Positions 9,235 through 19,608 are shown, counted from the first letter of the stretch. The stretch is DNA of 64,000 bases from Bartonella tribocorum (GCF_002777915.1 NZ_NJGE01000002.1:43713-107712), one strand, 5' to 3'. Numbers and translations are program-made. The notes: generated by a model from the letters alone, not told the origin.

Positions 9235-10734
9235 ATGAAGGTTGAAGTTGCCTTAGGTGAGGTATCAGAGAGTCGTGCTTTGCATAAATCGATGCCGGCA
9301 CTTCTTGATTTGGAAGAGTTATTGGCGACACGTCTTCTTGTACAAGGTAATTCCGGTTCAGGGAAATCACATCTTTTACGTCGTCTTTTAGAGCAAAGTG
9401 CTCAGTGGGTGCAGCACTGCGTAATTGACCCAGAAGGCGATTTTGTAACTTTGGCAGATAAATTTGGTCATGTGATTGTAGAGGCTCAACGCAGCGAATT
9501 AGAGTTGACGCGTATTGCCCATCGCATTCGGCAACATCGGGTTTCGGTGGTATTTAATCTTGAAGGATTAGATACTGAACAACAGATGCGTGCTGTGGGG
9601 GCTTTCCTTGGGGCACTATTTGATGTGGAGCGTGATTATTGGTATCCTATGCTTGTGGTGGTTGATGAAGCACAATTGTTTGCTCCAACTGCAGCAGGGG
9701 AAGTTTCTGATGAAGCGCGTAAATTTTCTCTGAGCGCTATGACCAATCTTATGTGTCGAGGACGTAAACGTGGTCTTGCTGGTGTTATTGCGACACAACG
9801 TTTGGCTAAGCTTGCCAAAAATGTTGCTGCTGAAGCTTCAAACTTTTTAATAGGGCGGACTTTTTTAGATATTGATATGATGCGTGCGGCTGATCTTTTG
9901 GGAATGGAGCGTCGTCAAGCGGAAATGTTTAGAGATCTTGAGCGGGGGCATTTTATCGCTTTAGGCCCTGCTTTATCACGACGCCCCTTACCAATTATCA
10001 TTGGTTCTGTTGAAACTTTAGCACGCTCTTCTAGCCCTAAATTAATGCCACTTCCAACAGAACGGGATGATGTACAAGAACTCGTTTTTACGGCATCACC
10101 AGAGGAAATTTTAACGCCATTTAAACAAATACGAGAGCCCGTAAGAGAAAAATCAATGCACGAGATGTTAGAGGAGGTCGTGCATAAAAAACAAGAGGTG
10201 TTGGAAGAACCCCTAAGTTTATTTCCTGAGCTGTCTGATGTTGAGCTTGATCGTCAAGCAGAACATATTATTCGAGAAATTCTTGAGGATCCTGAAGCCT
10301 TTTATCGTTCAACAGCGGTACTTTATCAAGATTTTTCGGTTCGTTGTCGTATCCATGGTATGCCACAGATTCCTTTTAATCTTTCACAATTTCGGCGTAA
10401 ATTGGCGATTGCTCAAGCTTTTGTCGATGAACAAACAGCTGTTAGTGAGCACTGGAAGCATATTTTGCAGATATCAGAAAGTTTGGAAGATGATGTTCAA
10501 GGAGTCTTCTTGAATATAGCACAGGCCGCATTAAGCGGAAAGCCATGCCCATCCGATGCATTTTTGGCCCGACTTTATGGGACGCATTCTTTAAGTCGTG
10601 CACGCCGGCTTTTAACCTACTTTGAAGAGCGCGGCCTCATTGTTATTCATACACATTTTAGTGGTCAACGTATTGTTGCCTTTCCTGATCTTGGTGTTGA
10701 AACGGCACCTGGAGATCCCAAAGAACCACTTTAA
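9235..10734 (+). CDS. HerA-like DUF87 ATP-binding protein
   Basis: A 499-residue P-loop ATPase of the HerA/DUF87 type. Walker A is GNSGSGKS (about 38-45). Walker B is the hydrophobic strand ending in DEAQ (Asp144-Glu145). A downstream [16 protein letters not shown] segment resembles the sensor/arginine region of FtsK-HerA motors. The C-terminal half (about 320-499) is helical with no family I recognise. HerA relatives translocate DNA and often pair with a NurA nuclease, but no NurA-like gene is next to this one, so the role is open. GGAGATGTT precedes the ATG. Its TAA overlaps the stop of convergent prs in a shared TTAA. Confidence 0.8.
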   Translation: MKVEVALGEVSESRALHKSMPALLDLEELLATRLLVQGNSGSGKSHLLRRLLEQSAQWVQHCVIDPEGDFVTLADKFGHVIVEAQRSELELTRIAHRIRQHRVSVVFNLEGLDTEQQMRAVGAFLGALFDVERDYWYPMLVVVDEAQLFAPTAAGEVSDEARKFSLSAMTNLMCRGRKRGLAGVIATQRLAKLAKNVAAEASNFLIGRTFLDIDMMRAADLLGMERRQAEMFRDLERGHFIALGPALSRRPLPIIIGSVETLARSSSPKLMPLPTERDDVQELVFTASPEEILTPFKQIREPVREKSMHEMLEEVVHKKQEVLEEPLSLFPELSDVELDRQAEHIIREILEDPEAFYRSTAVLYQDFSVRCRIHGMPQIPFNLSQFRRKLAIAQAFVDEQTAVSEHWKHILQISESLEDDVQGVFLNIAQAALSGKPCPSDAFLARLYGTHSLSRARRLLTYFEERGLIVIHTHFSGQRIVAFPDLGVETAPGDPKEPL

Positions 10735-11663
10735 CCAAATAAACTTGAGACAGATTGTTCTGCTGCTGTTCTGGCGATTGCTTCTCCAATGAGATCGGCA
10801 ATGGGCAAAACACGAATATTATGCGCCTTCTCAATGGCTTCTGTTGGCATAATTGAATCTGTAATAACCAATTCTTTCATTTCTGAATTGGTAATTCGTT
10901 CGATCGCATTACCAGAAAGAACACCGTGTGTGATGTAAGCTGTGACACTATTTGCACCGTGTTTCAGGAGTGCACTGGCTGCATTGCATAAAGTTCCACC
11001 AGAATCAACAATATCATCCAGCAAAAGACAGTCTTTTCCAGAGACATCCCCAATGATATTCATAACTTCTGATTCACCGGGACGTTCGCGACGTTTATCT
11101 ACAATAGCAAGCAAACTGTTTAAGCGCTTAGCAAGTGAGCGAGCGCGGACCACACCACCCACATCAGGTGAAACAACAATAACATTTTCAAGAGGGTAAT
11201 GCATTTTGACATCGCGAGCAATGACTGGAACAGCATAGAGATTATCCGTAGGGATATCAAAAAAACCTTGAATCTGTCCAGCATGAAGGTCCAACGTTAA
11301 AACACGATGAGCACCTGCTTCAGTAATCAGGTTGGCAACAAGTTTTGCAGAAATGGGAGTCCGTGGTCCAGGTTTTCTATCTTGGCGGGCATAGCCAAAA
11401 TAAGGTATTACAGCTGTAATACGACGCGCAGAAGAACGACGCAGGGCATCAATCATGATGAGCAATTCCATCAAATGATCATTTGCAGGATAAGATGTCG
11501 ATTGCAAAACAAAAACATCTTGTCCACGTACATTTTCATGCAATTCTACGAAAATTTCTTGATCAGCAAAGCGCTTTACAGTTGCCTTGCCTAAGGGTAT
11601 GTTCAGATAATTTGTAACATCTTCAGCAAGGCGTGGATTAGAATTTCCGCAGAAAAGTTTCAT
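10731..11663 (-). CDS. prs: Ribose-phosphate pyrophosphokinase (PRPP synthetase)
   Basis: A 310-residue class I enzyme that makes PRPP from ribose 5-phosphate and ATP for purine, pyrimidine, histidine and NAD synthesis. The ATP loop includes [10 protein letters not shown] (31-40). The catalytic histidine flag is near [11 protein letters not shown] (125-135). The PRPP-binding loop [12 protein letters not shown] lies near 220. Length is standard. It is convergent with the HerA-like gene and the two share the palindromic stop TTAA. The 800-base AT-rich region upstream presumably holds its promoter. No clear terminator lies downstream, so its transcript probably runs into the opposing gene. Confidence 0.97.
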   Translation of the reverse strand: MKLFCGNSNPRLAEDVTNYLNIPLGKATVKRFADQEIFVELHENVRGQDVFVLQSTSYPANDHLMELLIMIDALRRSSARRITAVIPYFGYARQDRKPGPRTPISAKLVANLITEAGAHRVLTLDLHAGQIQGFFDIPTDNLYAVPVIARDVKMHYPLENVIVVSPDVGGVVRARSLAKRLNSLLAIVDKRRERPGESEVMNIIGDVSGKDCLLLDDIVDSGGTLCNAASALLKHGANSVTAYITHGVLSGNAIERITNSEMKELVITDSIMPTEAIEKAHNIRVLPIADLIGEAIARTAAEQSVSSLFG

Positions 11664-12468
11664 AATAGAACCTCTGAATAATCATGACAGGAATGCGACA
11701 CGGTTTTTAATTTCTTTTTATTAAATTGCAAGAAAACAATTACAAAAGCCTTACAATTTTATCGATTATTGTTAAAGAGCTATGCGGTATGTTTTCTCTT
11801 TTTCCAAAATTTTTGTTTCTTTTAGAATTAATTTTTGAAATTGTTAAGAAAAAATAAAGGATGCGGTTTATTTGTACGGGGGAATTCTCTGATAAAGAGA
11901 GACTGTTTCATTTTATCTGTTGTGATCATTGATGAGTGAGATCGCTTAAAAAGCTTTGTTATAAAGTTTCATTTAAATAGGTATGCTCTTGTATTTCAAA
12001 AGTGAGATAGCCCATAGCATGATGAATTTTATTTCATAATTCAGAAATATTTTTTATCTCTACAATCCTTGATATATTACGGTTCTAAGGTTGCTTTTGC
12101 TGATCATGATGCGCGTCATGTTTTTTATTTTTTGGTATTTCTAGATGTTTTAAAAAATTGATATGTCATTGTTTGTAGATAGAGTGAAGGCAGTGAAGAT
12201 ATTTTTAATCAGCTAGCTTAGCTTTTTCTTCAATTATTTGATTGAAAAAACAGTTTCAATGATATTTTAGGTTTAAATAATGACGTGTTAAAGGTCATTA
12301 TAAGCAAACATTGAAAAGAAGAGTTCGTTTTATTTCTCAAGCTATATTTTTTGTGTTTTATGAAGCTAGTAAGAATTTTTATGAAAAAAGCATAGTAGAA
12401 AAAAGCTTACTTATTTTATTGGCATTATTTTGTTTGTGGTTTTGATCTTTTTGTGAGGCAAAAAATAT
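11664..12468. other. Gene-poor spacer prs/pgeF
   Basis: 805 bases with no supported coding region on either strand. A weak plus-strand hairpin, CATGA/TCATG around GCGC (12105-12120), is followed by TTTTTTATTTTTT (12121-12133) and looks like a terminator with no identifiable gene before it. The rest is AT-rich sequence with stops in all frames. Confidence 0.4.
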
Positions 12469-13251
12469 TTATTTCAACATAATAGCAGAAATTTGCCGCC
12501 CATAATCAGGTTCGTTGCGGTGTATTGCACGTCGATAAGAAAAGAAATTCTGTTCATTTTGATAGGTACAAAGCTCTACGCAAGAAGCATTAACACCGGC
12601 TTCTTTGAGTTGATTTATAATAAATGCCCATAGATTAAAATGAAAATGATTGGCTTTTTCTGTTTTTAAAAAATATTTTTGAAATTTTCTATGACTCTCA
12701 ATAAATTGGTTGTAGAATTCACTTGTTACTTCATAGTGGTGTGGGCCAATACAAGGTCCAAGAGCTGCTGTTATTGATTGTCTTTTGGCTCCCTGTTTTT
12801 CCATAACAGCAATTGTTTTCTCGATAATTCCATTTAAGCTTCCGCGCCAGCCAGCATGTGTTGCGGCGATGACGCCAGCTTGTGGATCAGCAAACAATAT
12901 TGGGCCACAATCAGCTGTAAGAACCCCAATAACGAGATCAGGTGTGGTCGTAACAAGAGCATCAGCTTTAGGAGGAGCACCGATAATTTCTTGATGGGCT
13001 ACGACAACGTTACAGGAGTGTATTTGATGGACGGTGACGAGATTTTGCACCTTAGTAGAAAAATAATCAGCGATCAAAAGACGATTCTCTACACTATGTT
13101 CAGTTTGATCACTTGATCTTTTTTCGACATGAAGGTCATGATAAGAATTTTTTGAAACACCAGCTTGACGTGTAAAAAATCCATGTTTTATCCCATGGGT
13201 GTGTAAAGGAGAAAGATTTTTTGCGAGGATGGGATGAGGGATAGGCTTCAT
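12469..13251 (-). CDS. pgeF: Polyphenol oxidase / purine nucleoside phosphorylase family protein (YfiH)
   Basis: A 260-residue YfiH/LACC1 (DUF152) protein. Members act as adenosine phosphorylase/deaminase-like enzymes and were named for peptidoglycan editing in E. coli. The metal-ligand set is visible as His78 in TVHQIHSC, Cys115 in LTADCGP and His132 in THAGWRG. A further conserved segment AALGPCIGPHHYEV follows. It is the last of three minus-strand genes after lgt and the MidA-like methyltransferase, 99 bases downstream of the latter, and is probably in the same transcript. The function in this organism is inferred from the family. Confidence 0.9.
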   Translation of the reverse strand: MKPIPHPILAKNLSPLHTHGIKHGFFTRQAGVSKNSYHDLHVEKRSSDQTEHSVENRLLIADYFSTKVQNLVTVHQIHSCNVVVAHQEIIGAPPKADALVTTTPDLVIGVLTADCGPILFADPQAGVIAATHAGWRGSLNGIIEKTIAVMEKQGAKRQSITAALGPCIGPHHYEVTSEFYNQFIESHRKFQKYFLKTEKANHFHFNLWAFIINQLKEAGVNASCVELCTYQNEQNFFSYRRAIHRNEPDYGRQISAIMLK

Positions 13252-13350
13252 AAAAGTTCCTTATGGGGATTATTTGAAGTGGGAGAGATGTTTGTATTTA
13301 TCAATGAATATTTCAGATAATAATGTGCTTCTTGAAAAAAATGCTGATCA

Positions 13351-14430
13351 TCAAAATCGGGGAGGGATGGATATATTTTTATCACTAAAATGTAAAACTT
13401 TAAATAGTTTGCCCATTTGATTGGGGCCAGCGAGCCGCTCGATATCTTGATGGATTTTGTCTTGCAAGGAAGCGCTTTTACCCGCTCCAAGTTGTTTTGC
13501 ACGCTCCAGTAGCCCCATTTTAAAAAGGAAATCTCCTTGTTCAAAGACTTCAGCAAAACAGCCCTGTTCAAGAGCTATATTTTTTAAAAAAGAAAAATCA
13601 ACATGGGATGTTAAATCATGTTCACCAGGAGCCTCAAAAACATCACGAAATCTATGTTGTGAGAGTGCTTGCAAGGTATCGCCAAAGGCAAGATCACAAG
13701 CACCATAATCGATAAGCAAAGCAGAACCTGTTACTTGCACTAAATGGTGGCTGATTTGTTGCATGAATTGATGTCGTAAGGGGGCATGTTCAAAAATTGT
13801 TCCATCAGGGATTTTAGAACAATAGGTTTGTAGACAAGAAGAGGGAAGTTTATGCGGGGCCGCAATAAAGATGAAATCTCCATCTTGATTGATTGTAATG
13901 CAGCGTTCTTTCCATTCTCCATTGACTTTAATATATTGGTTGATGGGGAGTGTATCGAGGAATTCATTGCCAATGAGGAAGAGAGGTTTTGAAGGAATTT
14001 GATTAAAATTTTCAATGCTATGAATTTTTTTTTGATAAGAGCAAAGGCGCTTTTTTTGTTCTTTTGCGAGTTTTTTACTTATTTCAATCAGAAAAATTTC
14101 AGCAGCATTAAATGCTGTTGTAGAAAGCTTTTGGATAGTTCGCAAAATGTCATCCATCAAAGTTCCACGTCCTGGACCTATCTCAGCGAGAATAAAAGGA
14201 TGAGGACAATCTTGAGCTTTCCAGCTGGCAAGAAGCCAAATGCCAATCATTTCTCCAAATAATTGGCTCACCTCGGGGGCTGTTATGAAATCACCAGTGC
14301 GTCCAAAAGGTGTTTGTGTTTGATAATAACCAAATTGAGGATCTGTAAGCGCCAATGTCATATATTTACTGACAGGAATGGGGCCATGAGATGCGATAAT
14401 TTCTTTAATTCTTTCTTTGAGGGATGTCAT
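13351..14430 (-). CDS. MidA/NDUFAF7-like class I SAM-dependent methyltransferase
   Basis: A 359-residue protein of the COG1565 family. Mitochondrial members (NDUFAF7/MidA) methylate an arginine in a complex I subunit, so a role in respiratory complex I assembly is possible. The N-terminal [15 protein letters not shown] segment (41-55) is diagnostic. The SAM-binding glycine loop LAEIGPGRG lies at 81-89, followed by a conserved GNEFLDTLP. It overlaps the 3' end of lgt by 26 bases, so the two are likely translationally coupled. pgeF follows on the same strand, an order common in Rhizobiales. Confidence 0.9.
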   Translation of the reverse strand: MTSLKERIKEIIASHGPIPVSKYMTLALTDPQFGYYQTQTPFGRTGDFITAPEVSQLFGEMIGIWLLASWKAQDCPHPFILAEIGPGRGTLMDDILRTIQKLSTTAFNAAEIFLIEISKKLAKEQKKRLCSYQKKIHSIENFNQIPSKPLFLIGNEFLDTLPINQYIKVNGEWKERCITINQDGDFIFIAAPHKLPSSCLQTYCSKIPDGTIFEHAPLRHQFMQQISHHLVQVTGSALLIDYGACDLAFGDTLQALSQHRFRDVFEAPGEHDLTSHVDFSFLKNIALEQGCFAEVFEQGDFLFKMGLLERAKQLGAGKSASLQDKIHQDIERLAGPNQMGKLFKVLHFSDKNISIPPRF

Positions 14431-15283
14431 TTTCGGTAGATTTGTCTTTAAATGCTTGAAGGAGGAGATAAAACCCTAACAGAAGCATGGGAAGAGATAA
14501 AGCCATACCATAAGTAAAGCCTGTAGAGTGAAAAAGAGTAGAGAACCATTCTGGATCTTCTTGAGGAGCACGGTAAACTTCTGAGATACTGCGTGCAATT
14601 GCATAACCTATAATAAATATTCCCGACACAGTCCCACGACGTTTGAATGCTTTAAAGGCAAAAATAACAATGAAGAGAATAATGAAGAGAATAAATCCTT
14701 CCATGAATGCTTCGTAAAGTTGGCTTGGATGGCGCGGTAAATAGTAAGGATCTAGGGGAAAACAAACTGCCCAAGGTTGTGTGGTAACGTTGCCCCATAA
14801 TTCTTGATTGATGAAATTGCAGATTCGTACAATGCCAATACCGATAGGTGCTCCGGCAGCAATGATATCAAACATGGCTCGTATGTTAATGTTATTTTTA
14901 CGAGCGAACAAAATCATTGCAATGATAATGCCAATGAGACCACCATGAAAGGACATTCCCCCATCCCATACGGCAATGATAGAACTTGGATGACTAAAGT
15001 AATAAAGAGGATCCCATACAAGGACTTGTCCTAAACGCCCTCCGACAACAACACTGATGGCAGACCAGACAACAAAATCTCCAATCTTCTCTTTAGCCAT
15101 AGGAGGGCGGTTGTTATGCCATAGAGATGGCTTTTTTAATAATGTTTGCGCATACCACCAAGCAAAGAGAATACCCACAACGTAACCAAGTCCGTACCAA
15201 TGAAGTGTTATGGGGCCTAGCTGGATAATAACAGGATCAAGAAAAGATGGAAAAGCAATGGCTGGACAGACGAAATTGTTCAT
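14405..15283 (-). CDS. lgt: Prolipoprotein diacylglyceryl transferase
   Basis: A 292-residue polytopic inner-membrane enzyme that moves diacylglycerol from phosphatidylglycerol onto the lipobox cysteine of prolipoproteins. The N-terminal [15 protein letters not shown], the FHGGLIG loop and the HPSQLYEA segment are present. The family signature reads [13 protein letters not shown] where GRIxNFINGELWG is usual. The key Arg, Asn, Glu and final Gly are kept, but the leading Gly and the Gly/Ala after RI are replaced by Val and Cys. It heads the lgt-midA-pgeF run. The L,D-transpeptidase lipoprotein in this window would be one of its substrates. Confidence 0.95.
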   Translation of the reverse strand: MNNFVCPAIAFPSFLDPVIIQLGPITLHWYGLGYVVGILFAWWYAQTLLKKPSLWHNNRPPMAKEKIGDFVVWSAISVVVGGRLGQVLVWDPLYYFSHPSSIIAVWDGGMSFHGGLIGIIIAMILFARKNNINIRAMFDIIAAGAPIGIGIVRICNFINQELWGNVTTQPWAVCFPLDPYYLPRHPSQLYEAFMEGFILFIILFIVIFAFKAFKRRGTVSGIFIIGYAIARSISEVYRAPQEDPEWFSTLFHSTGFTYGMALSLPMLLLGFYLLLQAFKDKSTENDIPQRKN

Positions 15284-15549
15284 GAATTAAGCACTTTACA
15301 TTATATGAGATGGATATGAAGTGACTCTTATGATCAGGAATGACAGATGAATGCTCAACGGTCAAGTCAGGAAGAAAATAACTCAAAAAGGGGAATAGAT
15401 TTCCACTAGTTTATTATGGTAAAAAATTATTATGAAAAATCGGCACAATAGGACAAAAATAGGGTAAAAGGAACAAATTACAGTATCTAAATGTTATGAG
15501 AATACGCTATAATGCGTGCGTCAATAATTAATATTTAAGGAAAAATATT

Positions 15550-15828
15550 ATGCGTAATGGATCAAACCGTATTCTTGATGAATTAGCAAAATTAGCAACA
15601 GATGCCGCTGATGTTGCGCAGGGTATACGACGTGAAGCTGGAACTGCTTTCCGTGTGCAAGCTGAAAAGATAGCCAATAAACTTGATCTTGTTTCACGGG
15701 AAGAATTTGAGACCTTTAAGGAGATGGTGCTGAAGGCTCATGCTGATAATGCTGAGTTAAAAAGACGTCTTGATGATCTAGAAAAAGATGATTTGGAAAA
15801 AAAGCAGATACGAAAAAAAGTAAAATAG
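15550..15828 (+). CDS. UbiK-family accessory factor (BMFP/YqiC)
   Basis: A 92-residue helical protein of the BMFP/YqiC type. The N-terminal amphipathic helix (about 1-45) is rich in Ala, Asp and Glu. A LDLVSREEFETFKEMVLKA stretch follows, then a C-terminal coiled coil (about 62-85) with DNAELKRRLDDLE. E. coli UbiK supports aerobic ubiquinone synthesis, and Brucella BMFP binds membranes. The highly charged tail past residue 80 is poorly conserved in the family. TAAGGAAAAA lies upstream of the ATG. It is divergent from lgt and stands alone. Confidence 0.85.
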   Translation: MRNGSNRILDELAKLATDAADVAQGIRREAGTAFRVQAEKIANKLDLVSREEFETFKEMVLKAHADNAELKRRLDDLEKDDLEKKQIRKKVK

Positions 15829-16202
15829 TTTCTCTAAAAAAAGAATCTTCAAAAAAATATCCCCAATTTTTCAATATGATGCGTGAAACTAAAAAATGCT
15901 TAATCTTGAGTCTGTTAGAGCGGAGCATTTGTTTGTTTTTAATTTTTTTGGGGGTAAAATGCATTTTTTTGAATCAAGGGGGCTGGCGCTATGAAATTGT
16001 ATCAATACACTGAAAAGACTTGATGATTCGTTTTATGATGATCAGGTTACCCTAGAGAGTGCGATTGTTTTCTGGGGGGTATAGTATCAATGTTTTTAAT
16101 GTGTATTTGTGTGGTGTAAAGGTTCTGATTGTAACAAAATATTGTTACAATTTAGGTGGTTTATATTCTATTGACAATGTTTTAAGATGATTGAGGATTG
16201 TG
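15829..16202. other. Spacer ubiK-like/ybjN
   Basis: About 370 bases with no supported gene. TTG (16191) and GTG (16200) codons in frame with the next gene lie at its right end but were not chosen as starts because GAGG (16193-16196) sits at proper distance from the ATG at 16203. Confidence 0.35.
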
Positions 16203-16703
16203 ATGAGGCTTGCATTTTGCGCCACAGAAAGAAAAGAGCATCCTGTTGATTTTATCGAACAGATTGCCTGTGAATATGATTGGTCGTTTGAGCGGGATGC
16301 ACAAGATGAAATTAGTGTTTGTGTGGAAGGAAAACGGGCAAATTATCGTCTTGCTTTTTCATGGATCGAAGAGCAAGAAGCACTTCATTTGGCTTGTTCA
16401 TTTGATCTTTCTATTGAAAATGCTCGAACAGCTGAAATACAGCGCTTATTGCTAGCGATTAATGAAAAGTTGTTGTTGGGACATTTTGATTACTGGCAAA
16501 GGAATAATTCGATTATTTATCGGCAAGGTCTTCTTTTAGCGGGTGGCGTGCATCCATCCCATATACAGGTTGAAACATTGTTGATACACGCACTTAAAGC
16601 CTGTGAAAGCCATTATGTTGCCTTTCAGATGGTGGCTTTATCGGGAGAAAGCGCTTATAAGGCACTGCAATATACTTTGTTTGAAACTGTAGGGAATGCC
16701 TAA
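16203..16703 (+). CDS. YbjN domain-containing protein
   Basis: A 166-residue protein of the YbjN family, which has a type III secretion chaperone-like fold and no settled function in alphaproteobacteria. Recognisable family features are the N-terminal PVDFIEQIACEYDWSFER stretch, the ALHLACSFDL strand and the helix-strand block LLLAINEKLLLGHFDYW followed by GLLLAGGV. I chose the ATG at 16203 because GAGG precedes it by six bases; an in-frame TTG four codons earlier would overlap that site. In many Rhizobiales it lies near proC, but the next gene here is a convergent histidine kinase. Confidence 0.82.
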   Translation: MRLAFCATERKEHPVDFIEQIACEYDWSFERDAQDEISVCVEGKRANYRLAFSWIEEQEALHLACSFDLSIENARTAEIQRLLLAINEKLLLGHFDYWQRNNSIIYRQGLLLAGGVHPSHIQVETLLIHALKACESHYVAFQMVALSGESAYKALQYTLFETVGNA

Positions 16704-16750
16704 AATATCAAGTCTGCTATTTTTTACAGACGGTTTACTGAAAAGATTGC

Positions 16751-18091
16751 TCATAGGGGGATATCAAGAATAGCGCGTAATCCCCCCAGAGGGCTCTCAT
16801 CGAGTTGTATATTGCCACCGTGGCTGCGCGCTATGTCTTGGGCAATAGAAAGACCAAGTCCTGTTCCACTTGCATCTTGATTTCGTGCTTTATCAATTCT
16901 GAAAAAAGGTTTAAAAACTTCTGTACGCATATCTTTATGAATTCCAGGTCCGTCATCATCGATGATCAATATAAAAGATTCCTGTTGAGAGTTGGCTGTT
17001 AATTTAATGGTCGCACCGTAACAAAATGCATTTGAGACAAGATTGCTAACCAAGCGTGTGAAAGCACGGGGGCGTACTTGTATTTGTGTAGGGCCTTCAA
17101 TGATGTAAGAAAATTGACGTTTGTGAAGATGAGCATCGGCGGAGAATTTTTGCATAAGAGCATTGAGATCAAAGGTCTTGACACTTTCATTTCCTTCACC
17201 ACGGGCAAAAGCAAGATAATCTTCTAACATATGTTGCATATCACTGACATCTTGCTCAAGCGGTTTAATATCAAAATCAGTATTTGCTAATGCTAGCTGA
17301 AGTTTAAAACGTGTAAGAATAGTTCTTAAATCATGGCTTACACCTGAGAGCATCATGGTGCGTTGTTCTATTTGCCGCTCAATACGTTCGCGCATGCGTA
17401 AAAAAGCAATGCCAGCACGACGAACTTCATCGGCTCCTTGTGGTTGAAATCCTTTTGGTAAAGGACGACCACGTCCAAAACTTTCAGCTGCTTCAGCCAA
17501 TTGTTGAATGGGTTTAATTTGATTGCGCAAAAAATAAATTGCTATCAGTAATAAAACAAGGGCTGTTCCTACCATCCAGCTTAAAAAAATGGCAGTGTTG
17601 GAAGCATAAGCTTGGCTGCGTGGAGCAAAGACGCGCAAGATATTGTGACCAAGATGGATACGGATTTCAACAAGATCAGAATCCCCTACGGTATCAATCC
17701 AGAAGGGACGATTAATTTGGCGGGTGATTTCTTCACTGAGAAAATAATCAAGAATTGCAAAAAATGGTTTGGGTCCTAGAGGAGGAAGAGGTGCAGGGGG
17801 GAGAATAGCAATGTTTAGTCCCATACGCTGTTGTGCAATACGTTTTATATCTTCATAGTTATCTTGCTTCGAATATGTTTCAATAATATCAATAATGGCT
17901 GAAATATCATGCACGACAGCTGTTGAAAGACGCTCAGTTACCATTTGCCAATGACGTTCCATAAAGACGTAAGCAATAACCGTTTGCAGAAGCACCATGG
18001 GAGCGATAATAATGATCAAAGAGCGGGCGTAAAGCCGTTTAGGCATCTTTTTCGTTAACCATCGAAAAAAAAATCTTAAAGGTTTAATCAT
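16751..18091 (-). CDS. EnvZ-like sensor histidine kinase
   Basis: A 446-residue membrane kinase. Two spans (about 24-44 and 166-188) flank a periplasmic sensor region, and a HAMP linker follows (about 188-242). The H-box reads VSHDLRTILTRFKL with the phospho-acceptor His253. The proline usual after RT is isoleucine, as in other rhizobial relatives. The N-box (NLVSNAFCYG), G1 (DDGPGI) and G2 (GTGLGLSIA) boxes complete the ATPase domain. It starts eight bases after the OmpR-type regulator on the same strand, so the two form one operon and a cognate pair. The signal sensed is not evident. Confidence 0.92.
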   Translation of the reverse strand: MIKPLRFFFRWLTKKMPKRLYARSLIIIIAPMVLLQTVIAYVFMERHWQMVTERLSTAVVHDISAIIDIIETYSKQDNYEDIKRIAQQRMGLNIAILPPAPLPPLGPKPFFAILDYFLSEEITRQINRPFWIDTVGDSDLVEIRIHLGHNILRVFAPRSQAYASNTAIFLSWMVGTALVLLLIAIYFLRNQIKPIQQLAEAAESFGRGRPLPKGFQPQGADEVRRAGIAFLRMRERIERQIEQRTMMLSGVSHDLRTILTRFKLQLALANTDFDIKPLEQDVSDMQHMLEDYLAFARGEGNESVKTFDLNALMQKFSADAHLHKRQFSYIIEGPTQIQVRPRAFTRLVSNLVSNAFCYGATIKLTANSQQESFILIIDDDGPGIHKDMRTEVFKPFFRIDKARNQDASGTGLGLSIAQDIARSHGGNIQLDESPLGGLRAILDIPL

Positions 18092-18099
18092 TCTTATGC

Positions 18100-18804
18100 C
18101 TATTCAATTGAGAGTTTATACCCTATTCCTCGCACAGTTTGGAGCCATATGGGTAGTGCTGGATTTCTTTCGATCTTACGACGAAGGCGGTTGATTTGTA
18201 CATCAATCGCACGTTCACTGATAGCGTTGTCATCCATTGCAAATTGATGGCGCGGAATGATGCTTCCTGCATTTTCGGCAAAAATGACCATCATTTTTTG
18301 TTCTTTATCGGTTAACTTAATAATTTCTCCTCCCTTTTTGAGTTCGCGCCGTGAAATTGAAAATATATAAGGCCCAAAAACGATTTGCTCAATTTTGGGT
18401 TGGTTAAGGGGAAAACCTCGTCGTAAAATGGCATTGATGCGAAGGAGAAGTTCACGAGGATCAAACGGCTTAGCCAGATAATCATCTGCGCCTGCTTCTA
18501 ATCCACGGATGCGACTGTCTGTTTCTGATAAAGCCGTTAGCATGAGGATAGGAACTTCTTTTGTTTGGCGGAGTGAATGGGTAAGGCTGATACCGTTTTC
18601 ACCAGGCATCATGACATCAACAACAAGAAGGTCAAAATCTAAACGTGCCAACAGTCGTCTGGCTTCATTGGCATTGGCTGAAACTGAAACACGAAATCCA
18701 TTTTTAATGAGAAACTGAAATAAAAGATTGCGAATACGTGTATCGTCATCAATCACAAGAAGGTGAGGGGCATCGTCACACAAAACTTGAACGTGATTGG
18801 TCAT
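18100..18804 (-). CDS. OmpR-family response regulator
   Basis: A 234-residue regulator with a receiver domain (about 14-125) and a winged-helix DNA-binding domain (about 140-232). The phospho-acceptor is Asp63 in VVDVMMPGENG. The conserved Thr/Ala switch (LMLTALSE) and Lys in LAKPFDPRELLLR are present. The C-terminal domain has the usual AIDVQINRLRRKIE recognition region and ends in an IQTVRGIGYKL-type strand. It is followed directly by its histidine kinase partner. Which genes it controls cannot be told from the window. Confidence 0.93.
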   Translation of the reverse strand: MTNHVQVLCDDAPHLLVIDDDTRIRNLLFQFLIKNGFRVSVSANANEARRLLARLDFDLLVVDVMMPGENGISLTHSLRQTKEVPILMLTALSETDSRIRGLEAGADDYLAKPFDPRELLLRINAILRRGFPLNQPKIEQIVFGPYIFSISRRELKKGGEIIKLTDKEQKMMVIFAENAGSIIPRHQFAMDDNAISERAIDVQINRLRRKIERNPALPIWLQTVRGIGYKLSIE

Positions 18805-18955
18805 TCTTCAAAACCTTTAAATTATTTTTTCAAAAAATTTAACTTTACATAAGTTGCATAGAACTGTCGAGCAGGCTATCCTATAGAAGAAGGGAAATAT
18901 TCCTTGTAAGCTTGAAGACAGCAAGCTTGAAAAGATTTGTTTTAAAAAGGATTTC

Positions 18956-19606
18956 ATGAGTCATTTTAGTGCACATATTATTCCGGTTACGCCTTTTCAG
19001 CAAAATTGCACTCTGCTTTTTGATAAAAAACAAAAAGTAGGGGTTTTAGTGGATCCTGGTGGAGATTGGCTTCAAATTCAAGAAGTCATTAAAAAGAAGG
19101 GTATTACCGTTGAAGCGATTTGGATAACACATGGTCATTTTGATCATGTGGGAGCTGCAATGCACGCTAAAGAAGCCCTTAATGCTAAAATTATTGGTTC
19201 ACATTGCGATGATAAACCTGTGATGGATTCTGTCGTTGAGAGTGCAAGAAGCTATGGTATCACAGATGCTTGTGTGTGTATTCCTGATCAATGGTTAGAG
19301 GATGGCGATAGTGTCCATTTTGCTGGACATGTGTTCAGGGTTTTTCATACACCGGGGCATTCTCCTGGTCATGTTATTTATTTTAATGAAAAAGAACGTT
19401 TCGCTTTACTGGGTGATGTTCTCTTTCGTGGTTCTATCGGACGTACAGATTTTCCTTTTTGTTCTCATGAAAAATTGATGAAATCACTTCGAGAAAAAGT
19501 TTTAACTTTAGGGGATGATGTTCGTTTTATCTGTGGGCATGGCCCTGGAAGTCATATCGGCTATGAGCGTCAGTGGAATCCTTTTCTTCAAGAGCTTAAT
19601 ACATAA
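18956..19606 (+). CDS. MBL-fold metallo-hydrolase (glyoxalase II-like)
   Basis: A 216-residue metallo-beta-lactamase-fold hydrolase. The metal-binding motif THGHFDHVGAA (HxHxDH) is at about 60-70. Further ligands are likely in HTPGHSPGH, LGDVLFRGSIGRTDFP and the late ICGHGPGSHIG. The pattern matches the YcbL/GloB2-type short glyoxalase II or hydroxyacylglutathione hydrolase relatives rather than lactamases. AAAAAGGATTTC precedes the ATG. It is a single gene, divergent from the two-component operon, and ends at a shared hairpin with the convergent BA14K gene. The exact substrate is uncertain. Confidence 0.88.
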   Translation: MSHFSAHIIPVTPFQQNCTLLFDKKQKVGVLVDPGGDWLQIQEVIKKKGITVEAIWITHGHFDHVGAAMHAKEALNAKIIGSHCDDKPVMDSVVESARSYGITDACVCIPDQWLEDGDSVHFAGHVFRVFHTPGHSPGHVIYFNEKERFALLGDVLFRGSIGRTDFPFCSHEKLMKSLREKVLTLGDDVRFICGHGPGSHIGYERQWNPFLQELNT

Positions 19607-19608
19607 CC

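Noticed and set aside
13248-13571. 107-codon minus-strand frame overlapping the MidA-like gene
   Set aside because: It is an alternate frame of the methyltransferase 3' end with no family resemblance.
16191-16202. TTG or GTG start for the YbjN gene
   Set aside because: The ATG at 16203 has GAGG six bases upstream; the earlier codons would overlap that site.
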